From Volutella citrinella (Eukaryota > Ascomycota > Sordariomycetes > Hypocreales > Nectriaceae), in assembly GCA_034401135.1 (NCBI GenBank), contig JAWZSP010000002.1:248001-312000 (forward strand): a stretch of 64,000 nucleotides of DNA. The letters are read 5' to 3'. Under the pieces are notes generated by a model. That model worked only from the letters and a program-made list of their open reading frames with translations, did no database searches and was not told the DNA's origin. The stretch's first letter is position 1; each line of letters opens with the position of its first letter. The translations under genes were made by a program, and so were the position numbers. Shown here in pieces: positions 32,925-43,880 of this stretch.

Positions 32925-33919
32925 GTTCACATTTGCCGGGTCGTGTGTGTCTGAGGGAAGTTGACTCCCGCCCGTTGACACAGGCCGCGGTATATGTGCT
33001 TTGCTACCCCGACTGCATCAATGCTCTTGTGTGGTCGCACCAGGAGGGGGGATGCTTGATTGACATAGCCCTTGGAAACGAGGGTAATCTATCGAACCAA
33101 TCGCACAATCGCGAGACTAGCATGTGGCCAGGTTGCTGTGGAACAGGGCACGACGGGGGCGCGCTATTGTTGGCGATACGTGGGATAGTGCCCGATAGGC
33201 TGCTTGAGTAAGCTGACGAATGGCTCGGACTTGTCATGGCTTGCATGGGCTGTCAAGCACGTGTGTCTTAGCTGTGTTGCGCAACTATATCCCAACGTAT
33301 TGATATGGCAGCCCGGCCATGGTTCGGCCATTCTCTAGCCTCCTTTCATAGTTTCATATCCGATGATCCTTCAAGGACGGGTTCGTGAAGCAGGTTTTAC
33401 GAATTACCTCATAGAGTAGATCGGGCGCACTGAACCAGTCGCCATTGCAGCTAGCGTAGCAGAAGTGGGTGAGCTGGTCAATAGCGCGGGTGAGGTCCAC
33501 GCACAGGACGCTTGGGTGGAGCAAACTGGGGACAGTGGTGGTGCGGAGCACTCAACGGCGCGACGGGGAGACTGCCTGATTAGAACAACCCCGGTATCTC
33601 TTGGGAGAGGCTAGGGTGTTTCGGTAGTTGATCGGTATGCCGAGTTTCAGGTGGCACCCGTGATATGGACCAGTCGCCGGATTAGGAGCCGTCCATTCAT
33701 TACGGTTGACTTGATTCATTCCACCACAACATAAACCAAAGGAACGGTACAATGTTTCAAGAGAGCCCAAGGCTTATTCTATCGATTACGATACTCACTT
33801 GTGGGCCATCTAATTCTATCGATTACAAGAAGATCACTCACTTGTCGACCATGCAATGTTCCACATCCACATGTACTACTCCGTCTGTGCCGTCCATCCC
33901 AAGGTCTATGCTTACACCC
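32925..33919. other. Intergenic, promoter of the NRPS-like gene
   Basis: No supported gene in about 1 kb. It lies between the start of the NRPS-like gene and the end of the regulator, both on the minus strand. Confidence 0.55.
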
Positions 33920-36099
33920 TCAAAACAAAATTGAGACATCCAAAATCCTTTGTAAGCCGTCCCAGTCGACGTTTGTTGAACATGGCTGTGAGCCACTCCA
34001 TTCTTGGGGGGACGCTGAATCCATGTTGCCTGGCGTCGACGTCGACCCTCGGTATTGTGTTGCCGCAGACATCTCCCTTTCTTCCCGTTTCGCCGTCGTC
34101 GATGATTCGAGGTCTTCGGTGTCGGTAGGAAGAGACACTTGGTGCTTCTTCATCATTTGCCGCAGGGCTTTGATGCCGCGCCGTACCATTGCGGAATGGA
34201 CAGAAATCTCTTGCAGCATCGCCCATGCCAATGCCACTTCGTGCGTCTTCGTTTCTTGCTGCCCTTGTTCCGACCCCAAGCAAAGATCAAAGACCAGCAC
34301 GGTGACGGCTAACAAAAACCCCGTCATCACTGCGCTTTGCTTGAACCCCTTGCAGGTACGGCTATGCTGCATGCCCAGTTGGCGAGTGCGCTCAGCCTTG
34401 AGGATGAGTTTGGCGCTTTCAAGGGCCGCATTGTGCGAGTAGGCATATGCCGACTCGACTGAGCCACGAGCCATGTATGGAAGGTGTAGGCGGCAACGTT
34501 GCCCATGCATGAGCAAAAAGAGAGCGTGCCGTTGTAGTTGAAGTGTTAATGCCGACAGGTGCACTGTATTGGCAGCGGGATTGGTGAAGAAGGATGTGCT
34601 CTCTCGCAAGAAGCGCGAGATACTGGCGTCAAACTTCATGACACTGTTGTACCCTAGCGCGTACGGGTCGAATCCAACGAGTGGTGTCTTCTCGATTAAT
34701 CCTTGTAGTTCCACTGCTAAATCCAAGCGCCGGAGGAAGAATGACATGAGCGTAGTCTGCTCATCTGGCCTCGCTGACCATTCCTGGGTGTCGACCATGT
34801 CCTCGTCATCGACATTCGAGGGCCTCTTCACCACCATATGGTTGGGGTGGATGTTATATGTGCCTCTTTGAGGACCTGGGCAAGTAGAGAGCATCCTATG
34901 AATCGTCAGTTGCTTGTCTCGCGGCAAAGACTCTGGCCAACCATACCAATCTGATGCAGCGAGATACCACCATATTCGTCTTCCGATCTCAGTCTCCACG
35001 CTAGTGAAATCGCAATGGTCCTCTGGCCGGAGTCGGTCATGCGGGTGATCAAGTCGGTGCAACCCAAGCTCCCTGGCTATCACTATCGCCCTGTTGAGGA
35101 GGGAAAATGTTTTTGTGCTTATTGTGCCGGCATTCAAGGTAGTAATGGTGAGAATTACAAGACCTTGGAGGCACTCAAGCGGTGTATCGGCGGTTCGTTG
35201 GCAGTAATCAGCCACCTCGAGTGCCCTGGCTGACCAAGACTGCGCTTGTGTTTCGGCGGCTTTGAGGCTGCAGGCCACTTTCTCCGCATCGGCGTCAGAT
35301 TCCCACGAGAGCACGACGCGTGCAAATATTGACAACAGCAGCAGGATGTGGCCTGGAGGGAGGAGAGAGGCTCCAGATTCTAGTCGAGCATAGCAATCTG
35401 CCGTCAAGCTTCTCAGTGAGGGGCCATGGACGACAGGGTTAAGCGGGCTGAGGAGAGTAATGTATTCGCTGACTAGTATTTCGGCTTCATGGCGGGTCGG
35501 CAACCAGGTAACATCCGCCGCCTGTTTGGGGTAGAATTGAGATGCGCTTGGGTATTTTTGGTCAAGGTAAGAGGGTAACTGGGAGATTAGTCTGATGGGG
35601 TATGAGCGGACCGGGAGGCCATTTGTCTCTGAGGAATTCTGACGGGGCAATCGAGTTAGACGTGCAACAAGTCAGAAGCGATTTTGGATTGTACCTTTTC
35701 TTGTGCCCAGAAACACGAGCGGTCCATGAAAAAGGCATCCTCGATAAGAGTCTGCAACTTTGATGGCAGATGATGATGTAGATCCAGCGCATCAAACGAG
35801 ATGTTGTCTGGCGACGTTACTGACCCATGGCCCGCCTTGGGTTGGTTCTCGGCAAGCGAAGCGAGCAGAGCCTCCAACTTCTGGAGCCTATCCAGGGCTT
35901 TGTCATTATGCTCTGACCCTGGAGAGTTTTTGACGACTAGCTTGCCGGCCGCGGAGCTATTCCCGGAAGCCTGGCCCTCTGACGGCGGCGGGCAGTGAAG
36001 TCCGCGGGTCGCGCAGTTGGAGCAGGGAAACTGGCGGTTGCATCGCAACTTGCGTGACCTGCAGAAGTAGCAGGACCGAATTCGAGGGTTTTGCACCAT
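33920..36099 (-). CDS. Zn2Cys6 transcription factor with fungal-specific middle domain
   Basis: Exons 36099-35695 and 35638-33920 (56-nt intron) give about 707 residues. The zinc cluster is near the start: CYFCRSRKLRCNRQFPCSNC in a C-x2-C-x6-C-x5-C-x2-C-x6-C pattern. A coiled linker (LDRLQKLEALLASL) follows, then the fungal_trans region with RRIWWYLAASDWYGW and a long helical C-terminal half. This is the common layout of regulators of metabolic genes in ascomycetes. It lies just upstream of the NRPS-like gene on the same strand and could be its pathway regulator; the sequence does not prove this. The cluster and domain are intact. Confidence 0.92.
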
Positions 36100-37009
36100 A
36101 TCCTAACTTTTCGCGCCGCATCCAGGGGGGGGGTTGGCCTTGGCGGGTGCTGGAGAGGGAGAATCGGGCCCCAAGATAAGTGAAAAAGATGGCCAATTCA
36201 CGGATGGAACGGATCTCGCCAACACAAAGTCCGCGGCTTTGTGACTAACCGTGCCCGGTCGTGTGGGTCCATCGCTTATGTCACTGTTCATTGGCTGTGC
36301 TCTATTTGCTGCTGATTTTGCGCTACACGGCAATCTGTGCCGGTCGGGCTTGGTAGACCCCGAAAGCCGCTCGAGGGGGGGCGCTGTCACTTCAATGCCG
36401 TCGCGGGAAGGATTCCTGCCATCAAGCCTGCATCCCCGGTCTCCACAGTTGGCCTTACGCCTGTCGCTAGGCTGCGCCAAGTGCTAAGGTTGTTTTAGCG
36501 AGGACGGGTCAGTCCAGCGGCAGCAACTCATGGGATCATCTCTTCGGCGTCAGTACGAAACCGTCTTCGGGCCGGCTCGACGGATTCATTCCCTCAGTGT
36601 AACTGAACACGCGGCACCGTGCAACATTGACTGCTCCTCCGCTGCTGAGAGGCCTCTTGATTCTGGCAAAGTTGATCTTTTTGCCGCAGATAACGAGGCG
36701 GGGCATCAATGCATGATGTCTTGGCATGTCTTGGCCAGTCCAGGAGCAAGCTGAACACGCCGCCAACTCACTTCCACCTCACTTCCATTTCACCCAACCA
36801 CGCTTCTGCCCTATCTGTCACACAAAATGACGGTACTTCGCCCCGTGTGTGCCCTCACGTGTTCACTGCTTTGGCGGCAACGTGCGGGAAGAACAACACA
36901 GCCGTGAAGCGTGACACACGCTCACAATTCCCCTCCCTCAACTCCGCACGTTGCGCCTACTTATTCCCAAACGTGCAACTTGCACCATGTGACAATTCAC
37001 GTCGCCAGC
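36100..37009. other. Intergenic, divergent promoter
   Basis: No gene recognised. It lies between the regulator and the surface-protein gene and includes a G-run (36126-36134). The right half is C-rich, like a leader. Confidence 0.55.
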
Positions 37010-38019
37010 ATGACCGACGGCGGCAATCTTGGGCCTCTGACGCTCACCTACCCGCCACCAACCGACTGCGACCAGAATCATGTCCACCAACTCTCCAAGT
37101 CCTCCTATGACTCCCACCTAGTTCAGGGCTTCAGGTACTACAGCTGCTTCCCAGAGAACTACACGCCGTTTCGGGAATCATACTACTCTCCAGCCTCTGA
37201 ATGTCCATCTGGATACACTCCTGCCTGCTCTGGCCTTGGTGTAGCTGCAGATGAGACTGAGACAATAGTCACATGCTGTCCAACGTAACTACCTCCCCAA
37301 AAGATATCCCTTCATCTGCTCCAAGTCGCTGACAGTTGGCCAGTGCCCGAACGTTTCGCTGCCAAACAAACCTTCGACGAACATGGCAAAAGACATTAGG
37401 CTGCGTAACCGACCTGCCACTGAGCCTTTGGACACTATCAGCTGTCACCGAAGTCAACAATCAGAGCACGACGATAAAGGAGTTGTCAGACGTAGGAGGA
37501 GAACTTTATGCGTATAGCATCCAGATTCGCCATCAGCAGCCAGATCTGCCCACCAGTACCACTACATCGAAGGGGCGCGGGTCAGAGGTATGCGACACTT
37601 CCCCAAAAGTCTTTACCTACAAGCGCTAAGTCAGTCAACAGATCCAGCAGAACAAGCCAGGCAGCGGTAGTCTTCCAGTGCAGACAGGACATCAATCAGC
37701 AATCCAGGGCGACGACCCGGGTGGAGTCAAGATCAGCCTCGCCACAGCCATCGGGATCGGAGTCGGTGTTGGGGTTACCATCTTGTTTCTCATCTCAGGC
37801 GCCCTGTACATGTTTTGCCGGTACAGATGACTCAAGAAGGCTCGGGATGAGCCACCCGTAGCGGAAAGCAGGGTCGAACCAGGCCAGGCACCATACGAGC
37901 TTTCGCCGGCCACGTCGCCAATCTCCCCCGGTGTGCACTCGGTGTATTCGGAGCTGCCCAGCGCCTACGGGAACATCAAGTCACAGAATGGAAAACGCTA
38001 CGAACTGGCCGCTGGATAA
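37010..38019 (+). CDS. Single-pass cell-surface protein with an in-frame TGA in its tail
   Basis: Exons 37010-37284, 37344-37587 and 37642 onward. The outer domain has the pattern of a fungal surface family: GPLTLTYPPP, SYYSPASECPSGYTPAC, TCCPT, then LGCVTD, TEVNNQSTTI and AYSIQIR. No signal peptide is needed in this family. A membrane segment follows (IGIGVGVGVTILFLISGAL), then CRYR and a TGA at 37828-37830. The same frame continues for 62 codons with a natural-looking tail (KKARDEPP, YELSPATSPISPG, VYSELP) and ends at TAA 38017-38019. Either the TGA is a recent CGA-to-TGA change that trims the tail, or a weak 51-nt intron (37821-37871) removes it in frame. Function unknown; related proteins are thought to be wall sensors. 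Confidence 0.62.
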
Positions 38020-38857
38020 TTTTCGAGCTACGCAGGTGCGCTCTTCAAACAGCTAGAGACTAGAGTGGTGGGGAAGCTGGAGCGAGGCCAACAGGTGTGG
38101 GGCAAGGTGGCTCATGGTCCGCCCGGCTTTGAGGGCCAACTCAAGTAGTGTGCTTGAGGATTCCTTGGAACATGCAGTCCACATTTTCGTAGATGGTTTT
38201 AATATCTTGCTAGTGATTTGCAGATCTAATGGTTCTGGGTTCGCACATTGTCCTTCGGGCCTCTAAACATTCGCTTTTACCAACCGCATGAAAGTCTGGC
38301 ACAACAAAGGCTCGTCCAAGAGCCGCAGGAAGCCGAAGCAGGCTCTTTTGCACTGAAATCCATCTTTGACTCACCGCAGCGCCAGGATCTTGGTCCTCGC
38401 CGCGCCAGAGACACTTATGAGATGGCGGTTTTGAAGCATAGTTGATGGATGCGCTGGAACCAGATCCTTACCCTAGACTGGTCTTTTTGCAGCTTACAGG
38501 CAAGGCCCCGTTCTTGACCGTTTAGTTTGCAAGAATTCACTTACCCAAGCCGCTTTGGACAAGAATAACTGGGGTTTAGCCGTTGACATGCAGTGGGTGC
38601 CTGAGCCGGGTCACAGGCGGCGGAAATGCCTACCGGGGGATTCTGTCGCAGACCCTCGAGTTGCTTCCCTCTGGAATTGGATAGACTCCTACGCGCGGCT
38701 GAAGGCAGTTGTCTTCAAATGATGATTAAATTATCGCTAAATGCTTAAAATTATGCCTATGAAACTCCTCCCAATGCTCAAACCGCTCTGTTCCAGCCCA
38801 ATCTTGGCCCCGTCGCCCATGACCATAATCTAGGTTGGGCTTATCCGTCCCGCTTCC
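38020..38857. other. Intergenic between convergent genes
   Basis: No gene supported. A 65-codon frame at 38248-38445 has no motif. Confidence 0.5.
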
Positions 38858-39268
38858 TCATGCTCTTGCACGGTTGATTTGTCGCACTTTCTGGCATATT
38901 CGGATAAAGAAGGCCACTGTAAGGATAGCGAAAATGGTGTATATGGACCCGGCAATCAACCAGATCTTGTCCGTTGCCTTCGCCTTGTCCCAACCCTTCC
39001 ATTTGCTGAGTATGACAGCCGATACGGCAATGAAGCCCGCCTCTATCAGGACGACGCAAGCGACGCAGAATATATAAGTCTTGGTGATTCGAGGCTTCGG
39101 TACGGCTGGCGTCGTTTGCTGTGCGGCATCCCAGTTTGCTCTGTCTGCAACTTCCTGATAAGAATGTCATCCCACCCTGAGGCGATGGCAAAACTTACAG
39201 GACCCATCGGTATCGGCCGTCTGGTCTCTTAGAGGTGCATAAGCCTTGTCTTGGTTGAATGCGGACAT
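38858..39268 (-). CDS. Small two-transmembrane protein, 118 residues
   Basis: Exons 39268-39199 and 39144-38858, with a GTAAGT donor and TTGCAG acceptor over a 54-nt intron. The start is MSAFNQDKAYAPL. Two hydrophobic segments lie near residues 45-65 (YIFCVACVVLIEAGF onward) and 84-104 (WLIAGSIYTIFAIL). A basic end follows (RICQKVRQINRAR). The correct frame appears only after splicing. It is a small integral membrane protein of unknown function and location. The splice signals, frame and hydrophobic pattern agree, which makes the gene likely. Confidence 0.6.
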
Positions 39269-40333
39269 TTTGTGACGAGGTGTAACGTGAAATGTTCAGT
39301 CTGGGGGTGGAACTGATTGAGGCAAACAGATGGGATTTGGTCTGGCAAAGGGTGGGCGCATGCTCATTTCTTATACCGGCACTCGATCCCATGCCCTAAC
39401 CCCTGCCAGATTGCAACGGTTATAGAGGGGCGCGGTGCATTGATCTTGACCCACGCAGTCCACACAGCAAGGCTGAATGTGTGGAGGCATTCTGTCTTGT
39501 TTGCGATCACCGCTCCGACTCTGGGCGATACAGGCACTATTACAAGTCCCTTCTGAGGAAAACTTAAGGAAAGTCATAGAAGCTGCAACAGTGATCGCTT
39601 CCCTAACCCATACAAAGCGTAACAGCAAAGAGATCAGCTTGATCGTTGTTGCCTCCTGGGCTGAATCTCGTGGACCGTGCCGTAGACACGACTGTTTTGG
39701 GCCTCTTGGCTCGCCGAGGACCCTGCATTCTCGGGGACTATTTGCAAAACCCCACAATACTGGCAACCCCCTCCTCCTTGATTGGTCAATAGGGCTAGTC
39801 TCCACCACGTCGGGCATCTGAAACATCGGCTTCGCCTATGGTCTAACCATCCTCTCCTCTGATGCTGCTGAGGTAGTGGAGCAACGAGCTCAAAAGGCCA
39901 TCTCACGCCCTGTCTTTATGGTTGGGGTCTAATAATAGCAGGCATTCGGTCAGGCCATGCCGCCATGGCAAACCAAATTGAGTGTAGTGCGTGGGCCTGA
40001 GCGAGGCCTCTTGCTGGCGCTGTTGATGCCTGAATGGCCGGATAAAGGCTGTAGCCATTGGGAGGTTTGGCGATGACGTAGCTTGGTCCATAATCTGTGC
40101 ACGTTTGGCTCCGGGCTTCACGGGATTGCAGTTGTGGGGGCCAGCGGATGGGAATGCGTTCTCCAACTGGAGCATGACGTTGTGACCATCTTCTTTCGAC
40201 GCAGAGTCGATGGAGCAAATGATTCACCCAAGTCTTGGCTACAGTACACGCTTAATAAAATGTATGGATTGTTCGTACCAGTCTCTGACACTTTGCGATT
40301 ACTCCTTCGTCGACTATGCTCGAAACCAGCATC
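39269..40333. other. Intergenic, nothing recognised
   Basis: About 1 kb with several overlapping short frames on both strands and no motif, splice pattern or repeat that I can support. Confidence 0.5.
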
Positions 40334-42135
40334 TTACAAAATGTAGTGGCCTGCGCGACCAATACCATTGCTCTCGAGGATTTTGTTCTCCCTCTTCAAC
40401 CAAAACCGTAGACCAATGGACGCAGAGCTACACACCACCAATGCAGCGGTCAAAGAAATGCAGCCGGTGCGATATAGCCTATTAGACACGGGAATTAGTT
40501 GGTGTGTTCCTTCCACCATGTTGCTGGCGATGGATACTCACGGCGCGTCGCGTGCTGGGTACAGATATGCACTAAAAATATTGGTGGCATTGCTCACAGC
40601 CGTCGCAAGCGCGATTGTGACGGCTCGCTTTGCCTTTGGCCGAGGCACAGTCGAGGAAACCCAGGAGAGCACAAGCTGGAACACGGAGAATGATCCCATG
40701 GCTTGCAGAAACATGGCCTGAAAAATGGCGATTAGAACATGTGTCCTAGTGAACAATGGAGCAGGCAAGATAGCGTAAAGTGACTTACAAAGTACCGGGC
40801 GCCCGTATTATGGGTGGCTGTCGACACGATCTGTCCAACTATGGAAATGCAGCAGCCGGTGACAATGTGGAAGCAGCGCTCCTCTTTTCTTCCACTATGC
40901 CACGAGTTTGTGACGGAGTAAATACATGCCAGGAAGTATGGAGGCGCCGTGAGAAGCAAAGTCTGTACTCTGGGATATCCAAGCGTTTGGACGATTGACG
41001 GAAAGAAATCTGGTTATTTGATGTTAGCTAATGCCCAAGATAAAACCGAGATTCATTAAAGGCAGGGTCTTACAAGTAAAACTCATGCTCATGACGGCCC
41101 CGGTTTGGATGAGCACGAGAAGCCATGACTTGGGGTCGGAGATAGATTGCCTGAGACCGACGAAGACGGATTCTTGGACTTCATCGCCCTCTCCATCGTA
41201 ATCACGTAGGAGGCGGTATTGAGCCAGAGCCGTCTCCGTTTCACTCAGCCAATGCGTATTGCTGGGGTAGTTGGGCAAGATCCAGTACGCAGGTATACCG
41301 ACAACAACAGTAAGGGCACCTTCCAGAATGAAGATCCACCTCTACTTCAATGTCAGACATTTTCTCTCAGGAAAGTCATATTGTACGACATACCCATGCC
41401 GGATATCCACCGACCCCATCCATACCGGAGATGATTCCAGCAGCGATCAAGCCTCCAAAAGCCGATGCCAGAGTGTAGCCGAGGTAGAAGATTGCGATGC
41501 GGAACGGAAGCTCGGCCTTGGTGTACCAGGACGACAGGAGGAAGATGCAGCCAGGGAAGTAGGGGGCCTCGGTGACACCGACGAGGAAGCGGAGGACGGC
41601 AAGGCCGGCAAAGTTTTGAGTGAAGCCCGTGGAGCCAGAAACCTGGACGGGGTCAGCTTGCGGAAAGTGGAAGTTGTCATTGAACGTACGACTCCCCAGA
41701 TAATCACGACAGTAGGCAGATAGAGACGGGGCTTGATGATTGACAGAAGCATGTTGGAAGGCACCATCATCGAGATATAACCGGCTGCTCGACTATTAGC
41801 ATCATATCCCGAATAATGGTTTCTCTCAACATACCCCACACCAGCATGACGGCGGTCTGATATTGCGTGTCGGTCAAGCCGAGCGTCTTTTCCAACCCGC
41901 CCAGACGCGCATTAGCAATTGCGTTCCGGTCGAGGATGTTGAGTAGAAACAGAATGATGAGAATGGGCAAACATCTGATGTCGAGCTTGCGAACCAGAGC
42001 CTTCTCCATCGATTGGAGCTCATCATCGTTGTACTGACGCAGGATCTCGGGCTTACGATCATCCGCCACATCTTCGAGTGTTGCGACGTGAGACTTGCCC
42101 TCGAGATCGGCATCAGACCCCTTTCGTTGAGACAT
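40334..42135 (-). CDS. MFS transporter, anion:cation symporter family (second copy)
   Basis: Seven exons: 42135-41835, 41784-41690, 41642-41394, 41341-41074, 41009-40789, 40717-40542 and 40478-40334, about 484 residues. Signatures include RKLDIRCLP, LNILDRNAIANARL, MVPSNMLL, RFLVGVTEAPYFPG, RWIFILEG, and AYLYPARDAP in the last third. It is the same family as the transporter at 17063-18795 but clearly diverged, so not a recent copy. The start chosen is MSQRKGSD; two other in-frame ATG options lie just upstream. It probably imports an organic acid by proton symport. The divergent aldolase gene 590 bp away suggests a joint catabolic role. Confidence 0.9.
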
Positions 42136-42726
42136 GGCGAAGGGCTCTCGCGATATTGCGCAGGCGGCTGGCGGAGAGATGATGTGGATTTGTTGTTTGG
42201 TCAAAAATGAGGATTCAGTCAGTGACTGGCAGAAAAGATGCTCGAGGAAGAAGGCCTTTTAATGTCCCTTTGCTTGACTGGGATCATGACCATGTCAACC
42301 CCACGGGGTAGTCGTCTTGGGTGTGACTAGACGGCAATAATCCGGGGAGGGATGTGCATCCTTCCCCGCATTCTCACGCCAAATACATGTACCAAACTCT
42401 CGCCTCCTTTGCCCGGGGAAGCGGACGAGTGGAGATGAGCCAAGGCCCCCATGATTTCTGATCTCGGCGAATCTGTCCAGGCCTGGTGCTGGTTGGTGAC
42501 AATCACCCCCACACGGAGAGTTTGGCCGTGTGTCGGGTGTGGGGACGGAGAAGTCGGCGAATTGTGCGAGTCCCACCCGCTGATCGGATTCAAACCCGCC
42601 TGGGCTCGGTTCAGTGCCGATGGAGCTGTATTTATTATTGCACAAATCAGAACAGTGACTTGCCAGGGTGTATCTCTGTTTGTCCTTGGCAAAAGCGCTC
42701 TGTTCCGTCAATTTTCCATCGTCAAC
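42136..42726. promoter_or_regulatory. Divergent promoter of transporter and aldolase
   Basis: Shared 590-bp region. It has CGG-N8-CCG at about 42587-42600 and a GGGGTA site at about 42303. The aldolase frame is open upstream to 42451, but that part has no family similarity and is treated as leader. Confidence 0.45.
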
Positions 42727-43596
42727 ATGGCGCGCCTCACTAACAACCGCGCCTTGGCCATCGTCGACGCAGCAGCTGCTGGCGGTTATGCCGTGCCCGC
42801 CCTGTGTTGCTATAACCTCGAAGGTATTCTGGCCTCCGTACGAGCGGCAGAAGTCAAACGATCACCCGTCATCATCCAGCTTTTCCCTTGGGCCATTGAG
42901 TTCGCCGACGGACTGCTGCTCCATGCCGCGAAAGAGGCAGCCGACAAGGCCACTGTGCCTGTTGCCGTCCACATGGATCACGCGCAGTCGCCCGAGCTGA
43001 TCAAGCGGGCGGCCGAGTTGGGCGGCTTCGACGGCATCATGGTGGACATGAGCCACTACGAGAAGGAGGAAAACTTGGCAAAGACCAAAGAACTGGTCGA
43101 GTATCTCCACGCGCGAGGTATTATCAGTGAAGCAGAGCCTGGGCGCATCAACGGTGGCGAGGATGGTGTTGAGGATACAGGAGATCTGGAGGGCATCTTG
43201 ACGTCTCCTGAACAGGCCGAGGAATTCATGGCCTTGGGTATTGACTGGCTCGCGCCTGCTTTTGGAAATATCCATGGGAAATACGGTCCCAAAGGTCCTC
43301 AGCTGGATCTGGACAGACTCCAGCGAGTGCACGAGGCAACGAGCAAGAAGGGCGTGCAGCTGGTGCTACATGGGGCGAATGGCTTTGATGAGGAGCTATA
43401 CAAGGACTGCATTAGCCGGGGCATGGCAAAGGTCAATATCAATGATGCGATGAATGCCCATTTCATCAAGGTTATGGCAGAGAAGGCAGGCAAGATCCCT
43501 CTAACGGCGTTGCTCGAAGAGGGGACGCTGGCAATGCAAAAGGCCATAGAACGACATATGGACTGGATGGGATCTACGGGGAAGGCCACAAGATGA
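42727..43596 (+). CDS. Class II (zinc) aldolase, fructose/tagatose-bisphosphate aldolase family
   Basis: An intronless 289-residue protein, the normal family length. The start MARLTNNRALAIVDAA matches the usual N-terminus. Catalytic Asp84 and zinc His85 lie in HMDHAQS, followed by EAEPGRINGGED, zinc His183 in NIHGKYG and His215 in LHGANG. The phosphate-binding stretch KVNIND follows. The family splits or joins ketose phosphates with dihydroxyacetone phosphate. Several substitutions (LHGANG for the usual LHGG/AS-G, VNINDAM for INTD) set it apart from glycolytic enzymes. Fungal glycolysis has its own class II aldolase with another sequence, so this copy is likely catabolic for a special sugar or sugar acid. 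Confidence 0.9.
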   Translation: MARLTNNRALAIVDAAAAGGYAVPALCCYNLEGILASVRAAEVKRSPVIIQLFPWAIEFADGLLLHAAKEAADKATVPVAVHMDHAQSPELIKRAAELGGFDGIMVDMSHYEKEENLAKTKELVEYLHARGIISEAEPGRINGGEDGVEDTGDLEGILTSPEQAEEFMALGIDWLAPAFGNIHGKYGPKGPQLDLDRLQRVHEATSKKGVQLVLHGANGFDEELYKDCISRGMAKVNINDAMNAHFIKVMAEKAGKIPLTALLEEGTLAMQKAIERHMDWMGSTGKATR

Positions 43597-43880
43597 TGAT
43601 AGAGAATTGAATTGAATAGACTAATCGAGATGTATTATCGACTGCTTGTGGAAAATCTTTGCTCCAATGTGATTAGACTGCTACAACCAACAGTCACTGG
43701 GTCAGACTCTCTAGTAGGCTATAATATATATAATGGGATAGCATGAGTGAGAAGGGCCCTTGATGGAATTTTTCGACTCCGTCGCGGTTGAAACGTCGCA
43801 TCCAGGCGAAGTAGCTAACGATCTGGACTCTCAAGGCTAGCGCGATCTATTCAATCATGTATATATGCAAATGCCTCTGA

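Noticed and set aside
37285..37343. Apparent frameshift making the surface-protein gene a wreck
   Set aside because: A 59-nt intron with GTAACT donor and CCAG acceptor joins the two frames and restores the family pattern.
42575..42650. Possible tRNA on the minus strand (GGGTTTGAATCC resembling a T-loop)
   Set aside because: The T-stem pairs over only about 3 bp and no acceptor, D or anticodon arms can be drawn.
42451..42726. N-terminal extension of the aldolase
   Set aside because: The frame is open, but the family begins at MARLTNNRAL (42727) and the total length there is the normal one.
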